Shown here one piece after another: positions 32,601-43,574 of a stretch of DNA of 64,000 nt (its first letter is position 1; the number at the start of each line of letters is the position of its first letter). The position numbers were made by a program, and so were the translations under genes. Where the stretch lies: positions 1,612,001 through 1,676,000 of the forward strand of contig JASSKH010000016.1 in the NCBI GenBank assembly GCA_031763025.1. The letters run 5' to 3'. This DNA comes from Macrocystis pyrifera (taxonomy: Eukaryota; Sar; Phaeophyceae; Laminariales; Laminariaceae). The notes beneath the pieces were generated by a model. It was given only the letters and a program-made list of their open reading frames with translations. It was not told the DNA's origin and searched no databases.

Positions 32601-34477
32601 ACAGGAGTTCAACCCCTTTGTCACTGCACCCCCGCTTTGGGGACAACACATTTGGAATAAGGGCTAATGGATTGTTTGAGTTGGAAAATGCAAATACCAG
32701 CTTATCAGTGAAGCCTAAGTTAAAGGTCCCTTTCGAAAGTGTGGTGCCAATATAGCGATGTAACAGCAACAGTGGTCCAAAACCCGCATGCCCTCATATT
32801 ATGAGTATATATGTAGGCACGTCGGCGTGTAGTGAAAACAACGCTAAATGTCGGTTTCATACAAATGAAGGGAGATAGGGGGGAAAGGGGAGGGTTAAAT
32901 CAGCAGTGCCGCCGTTACAGCAGCCGCAGCACTTGGATACGCACAGCGCACATCAGTACGTGCAGAGGGGGTCCGCTCTTAAGGGGACGCTAGCATCCTC
33001 AGGAATGCGTCGTCAAGTACCCGCGCGTAGGCGTTTCGGCAACATATAGGTACGACTTGGAAATAGAGTAAGGGATTCGCCATCAAGATCGGTATTTCGT
33101 AGTTGTAGAATAGTTGATACAAACATACAACAATCCTGAGCTTCGTAGCTCTTTTTGACCCTCTTTTGGCCCAACAACTTACTATCCATCATGGGAACAT
33201 AGTTTGCCTCCCGCAGCATGTTCGACGACGACCACTGAAGAGATATATCATCCGCCTGGAGAACAGCAATATTTTAGTGAAGGCCATTTCTCCATCGATG
33301 ACGTAGCCATCACGCTATGCTCCCTGGCCTGAAATGAACCACTTCGGCGTTTTTGCGGGCTTTTCGTGCTACTTGCTAGCAACTTCGAGTACACACGAAG
33401 ACACCTCGTGAGTCGTTCCTAGCTGCTTACGACTGCCGTCTGGCGCACCCGACGCCCTCACACACCCCATCAGGAACATCCCTCATTTTCGCGGGCTGTA
33501 GTTTCCTGTGAGGAGCTGTAGCTGTCCGCAAGTGAAGTGCAAACGTTCAGTTGAGGGTTGTTTTTTGTCTCATTTCGTGCACAATTCACCTCAATTTTCG
33601 ACCAATTTCGACCACTGCAACACCTCTAAGTCGAGGTGTGGGCCTCCGTTGAGAACCTGCGGGAGATCAATCTCGAGAGAAACACAAGCCGCTGTGATGA
33701 ACCTCTTTCAAGTCATGATCGCTCTCCGGTAAGCACAAATCAGCCGAAGTTCTAAACGCAGCGTGTTAAAACAGCGATGTTTTTTTTTTCTGTTCGGATA
33801 AAACATCTAGATATTAGAGTGACCGGAAACCCGGGGACGAGGAGAGGCTTGGGTGCCAGCGCAACAAATTCGGTCGTAGGGAATCCAGGCACATTTTCTC
33901 ACGACGAAAACAAAGCCAACGAAGAAACGGTGTTCACGGTGTAGTGCGATACTAAACCCCATATATGCAATAGCCAGTAGTAGCCTGTCCTCAATGGTGG
34001 CAACAAAACAAGAAGTTGAGCCTCGCCTCGACGCAAAATTGACGTTTCTTACTATAGCGGCCGCCTTGTTGTACCAGCAGTACAGGTTTGTGTACAGCTT
34101 ACAGGGTACACTTGACTACAGGCTAGCATAAAATTTGCATGTTTCATGCTATCAGCCAATGTTTGAAGACGCGAGCCACGTACCGCTCTTCGAGCAACGT
34201 GAGGCGATGCAGTAATTGAGGCCCAGCCACGGCGTGCTTACAAGACTTTGAAGGTTCGCATACGAACACGAGCCCATCTTCCATCAGTACCAGACGAGCA
34301 TGATACGTACGCAGTACGAATAAGCTAAGTTGCCTCGGCATGTGGCTTCTTTCCAACAAGATAACTGCTGTTAGTTTTTACTCGGAGCCTGACAAGCTCA
34401 CCATTTTTTATGAAGGGAGTGGTGCACCCCCAGCATGCCCCAACCAGGACAAAGCTCAACGCCGCCCTGAGCGACAT
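29671..34477 (-). CDS. TMEM234-like small membrane protein, three exons
   Basis: Exons on the minus strand: 34,477-34,402; 31,709-31,530; 29,843-29,671, all with GT-AG borders. Phases match exactly (1 then 1). The product is 142 residues. Motifs: GACWGCTTPFIKNG in the first membrane helix, PFIINQSGSAVYYYLLG, then DISMAVPVCNALTFVFTA and LVLCGIAVCVASK. This order (WGxTxPFxK, NQxGSxxYY, LAVPxCNxLxFxFT) is that of the TMEM234/UPF0546 family, related in fold to drug/metabolite transporters and of unknown function. Four membrane helices are expected. The MSLRAAL start is chosen because the hydrophobic segment follows at once; an upstream ATG at 34,561 would add 28 polar residues. Intron 2 contains a MITE, and another MITE lies 0.55 kb upstream of the start. 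Confidence 0.85.
29844..31529 (-). other. Intron 2 of the TMEM234-like gene
   Basis: 1.7 kb, with a MITE at 30,890-30,998 and several TACTGCTGTA/TACCTGGTA-type words. Nothing coding is recognised. Confidence 0.6.
30890..30998. mobile_element. MITE with terminal inverted repeats, copy 2
   Basis: 109 bp, differing from copy 1 at a handful of positions. It opens TATTACGGGGGACCATAGTA and ends CTTCCGTAATA, with two changes in the right inverted end. Confidence 0.85.
31710..34401 (-). other. Intron 1 of the TMEM234-like gene
   Basis: 2.7 kb with no recognised exon, repeat family or RNA gene. Confidence 0.55.
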
Positions 34478-35895
34478 CCTGTGGACGCTTGGCTTGGCTT
34501 GGCTTGTTCCTTCCAGCCACCAGTCACCAATAGCTACCGGAACTGACAACGACGACAACAATCAGAATGGACGCAAATCCTGACGGATGCTACTGCTGTC
34601 GTCTACAGTAGTGCGTTAGGGAATCGCCTGGTTGGGGCACCGGCGAGGGCACTTGGGCAGGCAGACCGCCCAACAAAGGCACCGCTGTTGTTGCACTTCT
34701 ACAGCAGTACGTACAAACTAAAAAAATTAAAAGCCAAGCAACAAGACAGCCTCTTGCCGACGACAAGGATACTTCCGGCGATCGGCCAGCAACAGCATGG
34801 AGGGTTGAATGTACAGCTTCGGTTGAACCAGTCGCTGTAGCCCTCTCGTCAACAAAGCTGGGCTGTGCAGAGCCCAATTCTAGTGATTGCGGAGGCACGA
34901 GGGCGGTCTCGAGTCTCGAGTCCGGAGAACTCGATGATGAACCGACAAGCCTTTAGAACTTTCTGGAACTCCCCCACGAAACGAAACAAGAAACAAGCGG
35001 GGGACCAATCGGAAATCCTAGTCATTCCCATTGCGGGGGACCTAGAGTAAATAGGACCAAATATTTTCAGTAAAAATAGGGTAAAGTATAGGTTTTTGTT
35101 CGTACCGTAGGTCCTATTTACTATGGCCCCCCCTAATACGAAGGTAGACCAGAAATGAGAAACAATTTCTTGGGTACGAGTACCAGCCACGCTCCTTTGC
35201 CACCATCATATAGATAGCCGCCTTGACCGAAAACCGTCAACAACGACGACCAACACATTGGTTTCCCTTGGAGTTGACCGCCAGCCTTCCCTGCAGCACT
35301 TCATGGAGGTTGGCCTGGTAAATACGAACCACGGAGGAGGTGAGAGGTCAGCGGCTCCACGCGGGCGCAAGGAACTTTCGTGAACAATGGCGGTTTGGCG
35401 GCAACGCGCAAATATCCAACAATCCTTTTCTTGCTTTTGTACTTGTACCTGGTTTAGAATACGCACTACTCTGCTGTATGTGGATACTACATACAGCAGC
35501 AATAACCACGAGCCACAACGCAACACGGTCTGCCCTGACCACGGGGAGAATGCTCTCGTTCAAAGCGTGCATCGTTCCACGCGCAGAAGAACGCAACGCC
35601 AGTGTACTATTAATAGTAATGAACCCGCTATGCATGTCCCATCTGACAAAGGTGGAGCATCGTTCGTCCTAAAATGAGCTTGGAATGTTGTAAAATACAG
35701 TACCTGGTACTTCAAGTACCTACTCGTAGTGCTGCTTGCCGCTCTGAAAATGCACCCTCGGGTTTTCAGAGACGGGAAAAAACGTTGCTCGGTGGGAGCA
35801 TCAGGCGTGGCTTGTGCTCGTCGGGCTTTAAATTTCTGTGTTTGCCCAGTTTGTGACCTTCGCCATGCCACCGTGATCCGCAAAAAAAACGGATC
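34478..35895. other. 5' flank of the TMEM234-like gene up to the LTR retrotransposon
   Basis: 1.4 kb with small open frames only. It holds CTCGAGTCTCGAGTC near 34,908-34,922, a MITE at 35,030-35,138, and a TACCTGGTACTT word next to a near-palindrome at 35,700-35,725. No gene is recognised. Confidence 0.45.
35030..35138. mobile_element. MITE with terminal inverted repeats, copy 3
   Basis: Related to copies 1 and 2 but more diverged (ATTGCGGGGGACCTAGAGTA at the left, TATGGCCCCCCCTAATA at the right). The core TAGGACCAAATATTTTCAGT is conserved. Confidence 0.8.
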
Positions 35896-35900
35896 CAAGA

Positions 35901-36708
35901 TATTAAGGATGGTACTTGTCAGTAGCCATCATAGTCGTTACTCGATAACACTTGCGTCATCTGGTATACATTTACGCATTTCTAAGTACCGCGGACAGTT
36001 TTCCAGTCTGTGAGTAGTATTACTGTAGCAGTATACAGCAGCAGCAGTCTTACAATAATATCTACTGCTGTGCACTCGTGCATATTGCATAATAATAGGT
36101 CTCAATAACAAGCAGCGCATCGTGGATCTACTGTATTACGTACGTACAGAATCTACAGCCAGCAGCACACATGTACAGCAGTACCTGGTGCGTGCGCACT
36201 GGTAAATAATGGACAGGGTATCTTCAGTATCCCGTCGGGACCAGTAGCATAGTTTTAGTTGTGATTGAAGTAACAATATAGGCTACAAGAGGGTCATGAG
36301 TACGTACCCCAAGTTTTATTGTTTTTAGCAGTAGAATTGCGGGTCTCCGTGTTGTTTTATATTGAACTGAATGCAAGGGTATTTCCCTATTTTTGTTTTT
36401 GAACGAATTTGTAGGGGTCGTCCTTTGTTTCGAGCAGTGAGCGCACACGCGCATCGCTCCCCTTTGAGCTCACTCTACTTTTGCTCACCATCATCAGCTT
36501 CCAGCTGAGCAAATGAACCAACACTGTGGCTTGGGGTCACCACATCTTCTTCTCTTCTATTGAAGCTTCTCGTACAAGTCACCTAACAGTGGCTGTACGT
36601 TTGCCTCGAACATTTATTTTGACTGTGTATTGACCGGCCATCGGCAATCGAGTCTAGGCGTACACACCAGCTACGAGCTGGTATACACGCCAATCGCCAT
36701 ACCTAATA
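35901..36708 (+). repeat. 5' long terminal repeat
   Basis: 808 bp, offset 5,434 bases from the 3' copy, with no difference noticed. It ends directly at the primer-binding site. Confidence 0.93.
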
Positions 36709-36719
36709 GGTTATGAGCC
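36709..36719 (+). other. Primer-binding site of half-tRNA type
   Basis: GGTTATGAGCC immediately follows the LTR. Its complement GGCTCATAACC is the anticodon stem-loop of initiator tRNA-Met (loop CTCATAA with anticodon CAT), not the 3' acceptor end. Drosophila copia and yeast Ty5 are known to prime from this part of tRNA-iMet, so the element is probably Ty1/copia-type. Confidence 0.7.
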
Positions 36720-38326
36720 TCGGAACGCGTAAACGCGGCAAGCTACTAGCAACGGTGGCCCAAGACCGCCACCCTGAACTGCTACTGGCTCGCTATACAG
36801 CAGGAGGAGGACTGGACTTTTTCTAGATCAAGAAACCTGCTGCTACGTACGAAAAAGGGAGCTTCTTCCACGACGAGAGGAACCAAACATCGAAGATCTA
36901 CATACTTCGTTGAAACGTGAGTGACACGTGGTACGGACACCGCGTGCTTCTAAGAGGGTCCTGCGTAGGGCATTCTACTACTGCTGTAGTTCACTACTGC
37001 TGTTGTAGTCAAACTGCTGTAACTACGATAGAGACACCCACAGAGCACCACCGCGTAAGGAGCTGTGAAAATCTCACCTGCTCCCCTTTGTCTTTTCATA
37101 GACGAAGACCAATAATCTCGAGCAAAACTCGAGTGTCACCGCTGTACGCTGCTCAACAGCAACTCCACATCCACACAACCCAGCACGCCTGAAAGTTAGG
37201 AGCTCTGCTGAGCGTAGTCCATTTCGTGGATCGTAAGCCTCAGTCACTCTGAGCAACAGCGGTATAGAAGCAAACTCCCGACAAGCGTGATAGCTGTCTG
37301 TCAAAGGAGTCCCTGACTTCACCATTTTCTGACAGGACCTTCCAATGCGAGGGAGCCTAGAAAATACAAAAACCTCGATCAACGCGTCGAGTAAGATTCT
37401 GCTGTACGCTGTCAAGGACAACTTCGCCACAACCCACAGCACCGCTGGGGTTAAGGAGCTCTGTCTAGTGTAGTCCATTTCGTGGATCATAAGCCTCAGT
37501 CACTCTGAGCAACAGCGGCATAGAAGTTAACTCCCGATAAGCATTCTGCTATCTGTTAAAGGAGCGCTGAACTTCTATAAATTTCCAAGAGGGTCGTCGA
37601 CCCCAGAGAGATTACATGACAGTCGTTACTACAGCGACATAAAAGTTAACTCCCGACAAGTATTCTGATATTAGTCAAAGGAGCGCTGAACTTCTATAAA
37701 TTTCCAAGAGGGTCGTCGGCCCCACAGAGATTATTTTTTTTGCAGTCGTCACTAGCACTTCACGTAGGTCTGTGACCCCACACGACTGTTTGTTGGAACG
37801 AGAACTATTTTTCAATAGTTTCTGCGAGGAGGATACGACAAGTTATTCACACAGCAGTACTGGTAGCTACGTACTACTAAGACTGTACCTGAGTGCACTA
37901 CCCGTACTACTGCTGTAGAATCATATAAGTACAACACCAACTTCAAACGTAAAGTGAGCGGTATCAGTTACACTGCGCGCATCCAGAGGGTCCCGCATAG
38001 ATAGGCGTCTGCTATCAACTGCTACCGTACTACTGCAGTCAGGACTGTTTCATCTATGCGAGATACCCAGCGAGCATCACTGCGTTGTTGAAGGTGTGTG
38101 TACATTTCACCTCGTGCCATATTTCTCATACGAAGCTAGTGTGGGACTCTAAAATCTCGACCCAAAGTCGAGTATTGTACTGCTGTATCATACGCACGTA
38201 CGACAAATTAGAAGCCTCGGGATTCCCGAGCATTGTGCGGCAGCCACTCCAAGAGATACTGCTGTACATACGGTACTGCTGGCGTAGTATCCTACAAGAC
38301 CGCCTGGCCAAGTACTACTCATCATC
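36720..38326 (+). other. Retrotransposon leader with direct repeats
   Basis: 1.6 kb of untranslated leader. A segment with TAGTCCATTTCGTGGATC and CCTCAGTCACTCTGAGCAAC occurs at about 37,217-37,310 and 37,470-37,565. Its second half (AACTTCTATAAATTTCCAAG and AGGGTCGTCG) recurs at about 37,690-37,730. The repeats may be packaging or dimerisation sequences (inference). Confidence 0.6.
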
Positions 38327-39070
38327 ATGGGGGACTCAGCTTTCAACAACAACAGCGGCAACCTCGCCAATGCTATCAAAGGACCGACGAAGTCCGACGG
38401 CGACGAACCAGGGGATTTTCGCGATTGGCGCAAGAGGCTGGCGGCAGTGCTCAGCGTCGCGCGCCGAGAGGTTGCAAGCCTGATCAGAGGGAAACCCCGA
38501 CCAACCGAAGAAACGACCGGCACGGGAGCTCAGGCGTCTTTTGACAGGACGATTGCTGACTACTCGACTTGTACGTGCCGGGATGGTCAGCGGGCTCTTC
38601 AAGAACTAGTCAACAAGTACAACAAGGAATCTTCCAAGATCAAGGCAGGATCCAACGATGAAGCTGAGCAGAAGTGGTGTTCTTTACACAAGACTACATC
38701 TCACGACGACTCGGAACGTTACCCGCCGCAAAGTCACGGCGCTGTACTGAGCGCGATATCACCTCCGGTCAACGACGACGAGAAGCCGTCCGCAAGCAAC
38801 CTTCTGGAAGAGGACACGTCATCGATAACAACAGCCGGAGCATCATCGACGGGAGCTGGAGTATCCTCACTAGGGGCCGGAACACCATCACCAAGGACTA
38901 AAGATTCCTCATCAGGGACCGGAACGCCATCATCAGAGACTAGAACACTACCGCAACAAGCTGGAGTGTCGTCATCATCATCAGGAGCTACATCTTCTTT
39001 TTCACCCTGGGACGCATCTGCTGCTTCGCCCGGGGGGTTGAATCTTCCACTCTGGCTGGAGTCACACTGA
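38327..39070 (+). CDS. Gag-like protein of the non-autonomous LTR element
   Basis: 247 codons from ATG at 38,327. About residues 28-45 read DFRDWRKRLAAVLSVARRE, a copia-type gag start. DGQRALQELVNKYNKES (about 85-101) resembles the gag helix before the nucleic-acid-binding part. KWCSLHKTTSHDDSERY (about 118-134) matches KWCSLHKTRSH in the decayed copia at 46.5 kb, but the expected last Cys of the CxxHxxxxHxxxxC pattern is Arg. The last ~100 residues are Ser/Thr/Gly/Pro-rich. No protease motif follows. The product would form or enter virus-like particles supplied by a relative (inference). Confidence 0.65.
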   Translation: MGDSAFNNNSGNLANAIKGPTKSDGDEPGDFRDWRKRLAAVLSVARREVASLIRGKPRPTEETTGTGAQASFDRTIADYSTCTCRDGQRALQELVNKYNKESSKIKAGSNDEAEQKWCSLHKTTSHDDSERYPPQSHGAVLSAISPPVNDDEKPSASNLLEEDTSSITTAGASSTGAGVSSLGAGTPSPRTKDSSSGTGTPSSETRTLPQQAGVSSSSSGATSSFSPWDASAASPGGLNLPLWLESH

Positions 39071-39135
39071 ATGCACCGCATCATGAGACCGCCAGTACGG
39101 TACACAATCCAAGCGTCGAGGAGACCTTCGACAGC

Positions 39136-39573
39136 ATGCACGCCAAGAGGGCATCGGGGGAAGACCCCCCGGACACGTGTGTGGATTTCGCCTACACCAA
39201 TAGAGACCCTTTTCGGATCTCGGAGGAGGAAAACTGGGTGATCAAAATCCCCACCGAAACACTACGATGCCATTCATTCCCGGAGCAGCCTCACCCGGGA
39301 TCATCGGATCATCGACATCTGGGGTCATCGGAGCATCAATATCTATCTGGGATAATCGTGACATCATCATCTGGGATCATCGGGACATCAGCGTCTGGGA
39401 TCACCGGAGCATCCACGTCTGGGATCACTGGATCAACATCATCTGGGATCACCAGATCATCTGAATCAGCTGGATCATCATCGTCTGGGATCATCGGAGC
39501 ATCAGCGTCTGGGATCACCGGAGCATGCACGTCTGGGATCACTGGATCAACATCATCTGGGATCACCAGATAG
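39136..39573 (+). CDS. Ser/Gly/Ile/Thr repeat ORF inside the LTR element
   Basis: A 145-codon frame. The second half is made of repeats of about ten residues (SSGIIGTSAS, GITGASTS and similar), encoded by TCTGGGATCAxC units between 39,300 and 39,600. Its first third (NRDPFRISEEENWVIKIPTE) looks like ordinary protein. It is probably a continuation of the gag-like product after a stop or frameshift, or a rudimentary second ORF. Confidence 0.4.
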   Translation: MHAKRASGEDPPDTCVDFAYTNRDPFRISEEENWVIKIPTETLRCHSFPEQPHPGSSDHRHLGSSEHQYLSGIIVTSSSGIIGTSASGITGASTSGITGSTSSGITRSSESAGSSSSGIIGASASGITGACTSGITGSTSSGITR

Positions 39574-41325
39574 ATCATCAGCTGGATCATCGTCTGGCAT
39601 CACCGTATCATCAGCTGGATCATCATCGTCTGGCATCACCGGAGTATCAGCGGAGACATCACCGCCTGCTTCACCAGGGGTGGTGTCAGCTTCTTGAGGG
39701 CTGTGTCTGACTCGTGCCTCCACACGAGCCGAGCCCAAACCAGAGAACACAGACAGAGACAAACCGTCAGCTGAAGGAGGTCCACACGCTCACGATATCG
39801 GAAGGACAACCACGGGCAAACCCCGGGACAGGATCTGCGGCATCGACACAGGACGATCAAGAACCACTGGCGACTACGGCCTTCGTGTGCAACCGCAAGC
39901 CAACTTCAGGAATCATCTTCTTGCTGGACGGAGAGCCCATCAACATCGGGACCAAGAAGCAGACACTGACTGCTTAATTAACAAGTGGAGGCGGAGCTGA
40001 GACGACAATCAGTTTTGAGGGAAAGTCAAAGACTACCTCTCCAACTTCAACATAAGTTGAGCCTCAAGTCCTAAGCAAGGAATGACGGACCAAGCACATC
40101 GGACGGCCACCGACGTCTACACCAACAAGGTCAAGCCACTGGAAGCGTGAACTGTATTGTCTCCCTTACCGAAGCTGTAGGTTGTCGCACATGATTCAAT
40201 TTGTACGGGGCGGATAAGAATTTCATTTCCTTGGGTCAACGAACTGATCACTGGATCTTTTGCATTCATTGGTAGCGCATCCCGTCCATCTTCCCTACAG
40301 TGCAGTACAATGACCGGTGTTGTGCAATATTAAAGATAAAGTGCAGTCAGTACCAAGTAAGGGTGCATTGTAACAAAGTCGAATCATTAGGTTCGAATGT
40401 GTAGTTGAAAAGAGTACGTTACCTCCGGAGCTTCAGGATGTATGGCAGGAGAACTTTTTCCACCTAGATGAGTCCAAACAGGAGATTAGCATACACGAGG
40501 GGGATGTCTCTGATAACAGTATGTCTTGTTACAGCGTTAAGCTGGCAGAATCCAAAACATGTTCCTTTGTTTGTATTGTGGGCGGCAGGAACGTTAATAG
40601 TTTGTTCACTCCTATTCTTGTTGCGGAATGATGAACAAATTTACTGTTTTAGACTACTTCACATATTTAGTATTCCTTAGTCGTTTAACTGACTGGAATG
40701 TAGTTCACGGTTTGATGATTCTTGGACTGGTAGCTAAGCTTGCATAACATGTGCAGAAAAGTAGCAGAGCTGGATATTTTACATCAGCTAGTTTTGTGTA
40801 ACCCCCCGGGTATTCTAACAGAATGAGTTGGCTCTCAGTAGTTTAAGTTGAATACTTTCACCGCAACAATTATGGCCTTGTTGCGTGCATTTTTGAAGTA
40901 TGGCATGTAACGCAGAAGCAACGAGTACATTGTTCCAGAGTTGAATTTCAAAATCCAGTTCAGTGCGATGTGTTAACGCATCGAGGGGTCGTATTAGGGA
41001 TGACACCTATTACAGCAGAAACCAGTATCATCTAGTCGCTGCTGCATAACACAAGGCTACCAGGTACTCCTGTAGCAACCATAATTTAGGTATACACCCA
41101 TCTCATACAAGCAGGTGTTACAACAGTATAGAAGAACAGAACGATTCTATGTTCGGTTATTTTGTTGTCCTGTACGTGTTGAATCCACTCCTTGGATCTC
41201 ATGCGGTAGGTACATCATGGTACATATTGTTTGTTCCCAATAGCAACATCACCACTTGATGTTGCATGTGTTTCTTTTGGAGAAATTTTAGCATGTAACG
41301 CAGAGTAAGAAAGTGTATGCTTAAC
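39574..41325 (+). other. 3' interior of the LTR element without conserved coding
   Basis: 1.75 kb. A 70-codon frame at 40,468-40,680 would encode two hydrophobic segments (LFVLWAAGTLIVCSLLFLL), perhaps by chance. The usual pol genes are absent. Confidence 0.6.
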
Positions 41326-41334
41326 GGGAGGAGG
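41326..41334 (+). other. Polypurine tract of the LTR element
   Basis: GGGAGGAGG lies directly before the 3' LTR, where plus-strand DNA synthesis is primed. Confidence 0.8.
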
Positions 41335-42142
41335 TATTAAGGATGGTACTTGTCAGTAGCCATCATAGTCGTTACTCGATAACACTTGCGTCATCTGGTA
41401 TACATTTACGCATTTCTAAGTACCGCGGACAGTTTTCCAGTCTGTGAGTAGTATTACTGTAGCAGTATACAGCAGCAGCAGTCTTACAATAATATCTACT
41501 GCTGTGCACTCGTGCATATTGCATAATAATAGGTCTCAATAACAAGCAGCGCATCGTGGATCTACTGTATTACGTACGTACAGAATCTACAGCCAGCAGC
41601 ACACATGTACAGCAGTACCTGGTGCGTGCGCACTGGTAAATAATGGACAGGGTATCTTCAGTATCCCGTCGGGACCAGTAGCATAGTTTTAGTTGTGATT
41701 GAAGTAACAATATAGGCTACAAGAGGGTCATGAGTACGTACCCCAAGTTTTATTGTTTTTAGCAGTAGAATTGCGGGTCTCCGTGTTGTTTTATATTGAA
41801 CTGAATGCAAGGGTATTTCCCTATTTTTGTTTTTGAACGAATTTGTAGGGGTCGTCCTTTGTTTCGAGCAGTGAGCGCACACGCGCATCGCTCCCCTTTG
41901 AGCTCACTCTACTTTTGCTCACCATCATCAGCTTCCAGCTGAGCAAATGAACCAACACTGTGGCTTGGGGTCACCACATCTTCTTCTCTTCTATTGAAGC
42001 TTCTCGTACAAGTCACCTAACAGTGGCTGTACGTTTGCCTCGAACATTTATTTTGACTGTGTATTGACCGGCCATCGGCAATCGAGTCTAGGCGTACACA
42101 CCAGCTACGAGCTGGTATACACGCCAATCGCCATACCTAATA
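41335..42142 (+). repeat. 3' long terminal repeat
   Basis: 808 bp, matching 35,901-36,708 with no difference noticed, and followed by the target duplication CAAGA. Confidence 0.93.
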
Positions 42143-42164
42143 CAAGAGATCCAGCCTACACGGG

Positions 42165-42960
42165 CAAATTTTCAGGGCTTTTCGCGGGCCAGGTCAAATA
42201 TCACGGGTGGGGTCGGGTCAGGTCGGGTCAGCTGACCGGACCCGACCCGCGAGATTTTGAAAGCCCCTTGACCCGACCCGACCCGACCCGTGAGATTTGA
42301 AAATATCCTGACCCGACCCGACCCGACCCGACCCGCGAGATTCAAAACCTCCTGACCCGACCCGACCCGCCACCTTCGGATTGACCCGTGAGACACGGGT
42401 TTCATGCGGGTCGGGTCACCTTGATCCGCGAGACTATTTATCTTGACCCGCAGGTCCAACCTGCGGATCCGGCCCGTGGGTCGACACTTCAAAAATAATT
42501 TAATGTTCATTTTTGTGCCCACAAGCGATATGTGGCCTGGCTGTAGTGGGTATTAGTGGATGCGGGCATGCGTATATGGATTTTGACGGTGTTTTAATGT
42601 TTGAATAAGATACCGAAGGAGTATTATTGGGTATTTGTACGAGAAAAGCCTTTGGGTAAGGGAGCGGGAAGTACTTTGAGTGTCGGATCCGCGGGCCGGA
42701 TGCGCGGGTCCGACCCGCGGGTCAGCAGAAACTCTCGCGGATCATGACCTGACCCGACCCTTGAGCTTTTCATCACCTCTTGATCCGACCCGACCCGACC
42801 CGTGAGATTTGAAAACTTCTTGATCCGACCCGACCCGTGAGATTTTGAACACTTCCTCTGACCCGACCCGACCCGACCCGACCCGACCCGACCCGTGACA
42901 TGTTGAACACCCCGTGACCCGACCCGTGACCCGCGAAAAGCCCTGCAAATTTTAAACGTC
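42165..42960 (-). repeat. (GGGTC)n-based array, locus 2, with inverted ends
   Basis: Runs of CCCGA(C) are separated by GTGAGATTTGAAAA-type spacers, in two blocks around a ~190-bp unrelated stretch (42,490-42,680). The left end (TTTTCAGGGCTTTTCGCGGG, 42,170-42,189) and right end (CCCGCGAAAAGCCCTGCAAA, about 42,930-42,949) are inverted copies. Orientation switches near 42,228-42,240. It is built like locus 1 at 6,058-6,443. Confidence 0.85.
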
Positions 42961-43099
42961 ACGGGACAGCTTTCGCGGACTTTAATTGCGCGCCGTGCAG
43001 TGTATATAACACCCCTGTACTGGCAGGTACTACTGGAGCAATGTATAGTCACTCCCATTGACTATTCTAGAGCCAACTTTTATGAGAATCCTCGGCAGA

Positions 43100-43570
43100 C
43101 ATCGATCGACAAAACCAACGACACTGTCATGAAATCTGGACGGAATGCGCTGGTTAAGGTCTCCGACCCAGCCTAGTGTCACAGTGCTCACACCTCGATC
43201 GGTAATATGTGGCGTGGGTTGACCAGGCGTCTGATAAAAAAACCTTTCGGCGCTGGTCTGTAGAAGACAGACGACAAAAATCTCGACCCCTCTCCAATGG
43301 CAAAAAATAGACCATTTTTCAGGTTTGGCATAGATCGACAAACCCAACGATTACGTCACGAACTCTGAATGAGGCGCGCTGGTTAAAGGCTCCGACCCAC
43401 ACTAGTATCGCAGTTCTCACACCTCGGTCGGTGATATGTGGTGTGGGTGGGCCAGGCGTCTGCTAAAAACATATTTGGCAGCTGGTGTGTAGAAGACAGA
43501 CGACAAAAACCCTCGATTCCTCTCCCTTGACACCAAACAGAACTTTTTGAAATTTTTGACGAAGAGCATA
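43100..43570 (+). repeat. Tandem duplication of ~233 bp
   Basis: Two diverged copies start at about 43,104 and 43,337 (TCGACAAAaCCAACGA) and share CACACCTCG(A/G)TCGGT, GTAGAAGACAGACGACAAAA and neighbouring sequence. No coding is recognised. Confidence 0.8.
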
Positions 43571-43574
43571 CGAC

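Larger units (their letters stand above)
35901..42142 (+). mobile_element. Complete gag-only LTR retrotransposon with apparently identical LTRs
   Basis: Two direct 808-bp repeats (35,901-36,708 and 41,335-42,142), in which I see no difference, bound a 4.6-kb interior. The LTRs start TATTAAGG and end CCTAATA. CAAGA precedes the element (35,896-35,900) and follows it (42,143-42,147) as a 5-bp target duplication. A primer site adjoins the 5' LTR and a polypurine tract the 3' LTR. The interior has a long repeat-bearing leader, a gag-like ORF and a Ser/Gly/Ile repeat ORF. No protease, integrase or reverse transcriptase is seen. It is therefore non-autonomous and, judging by the LTRs, recent. Confidence 0.92.

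Noticed and set aside
40468..40680. Small two-helix membrane ORF as an envelope-like gene of the LTR element
   Set aside because: 70 codons, no signal or cleavage features and no homology recognised. Most likely chance.
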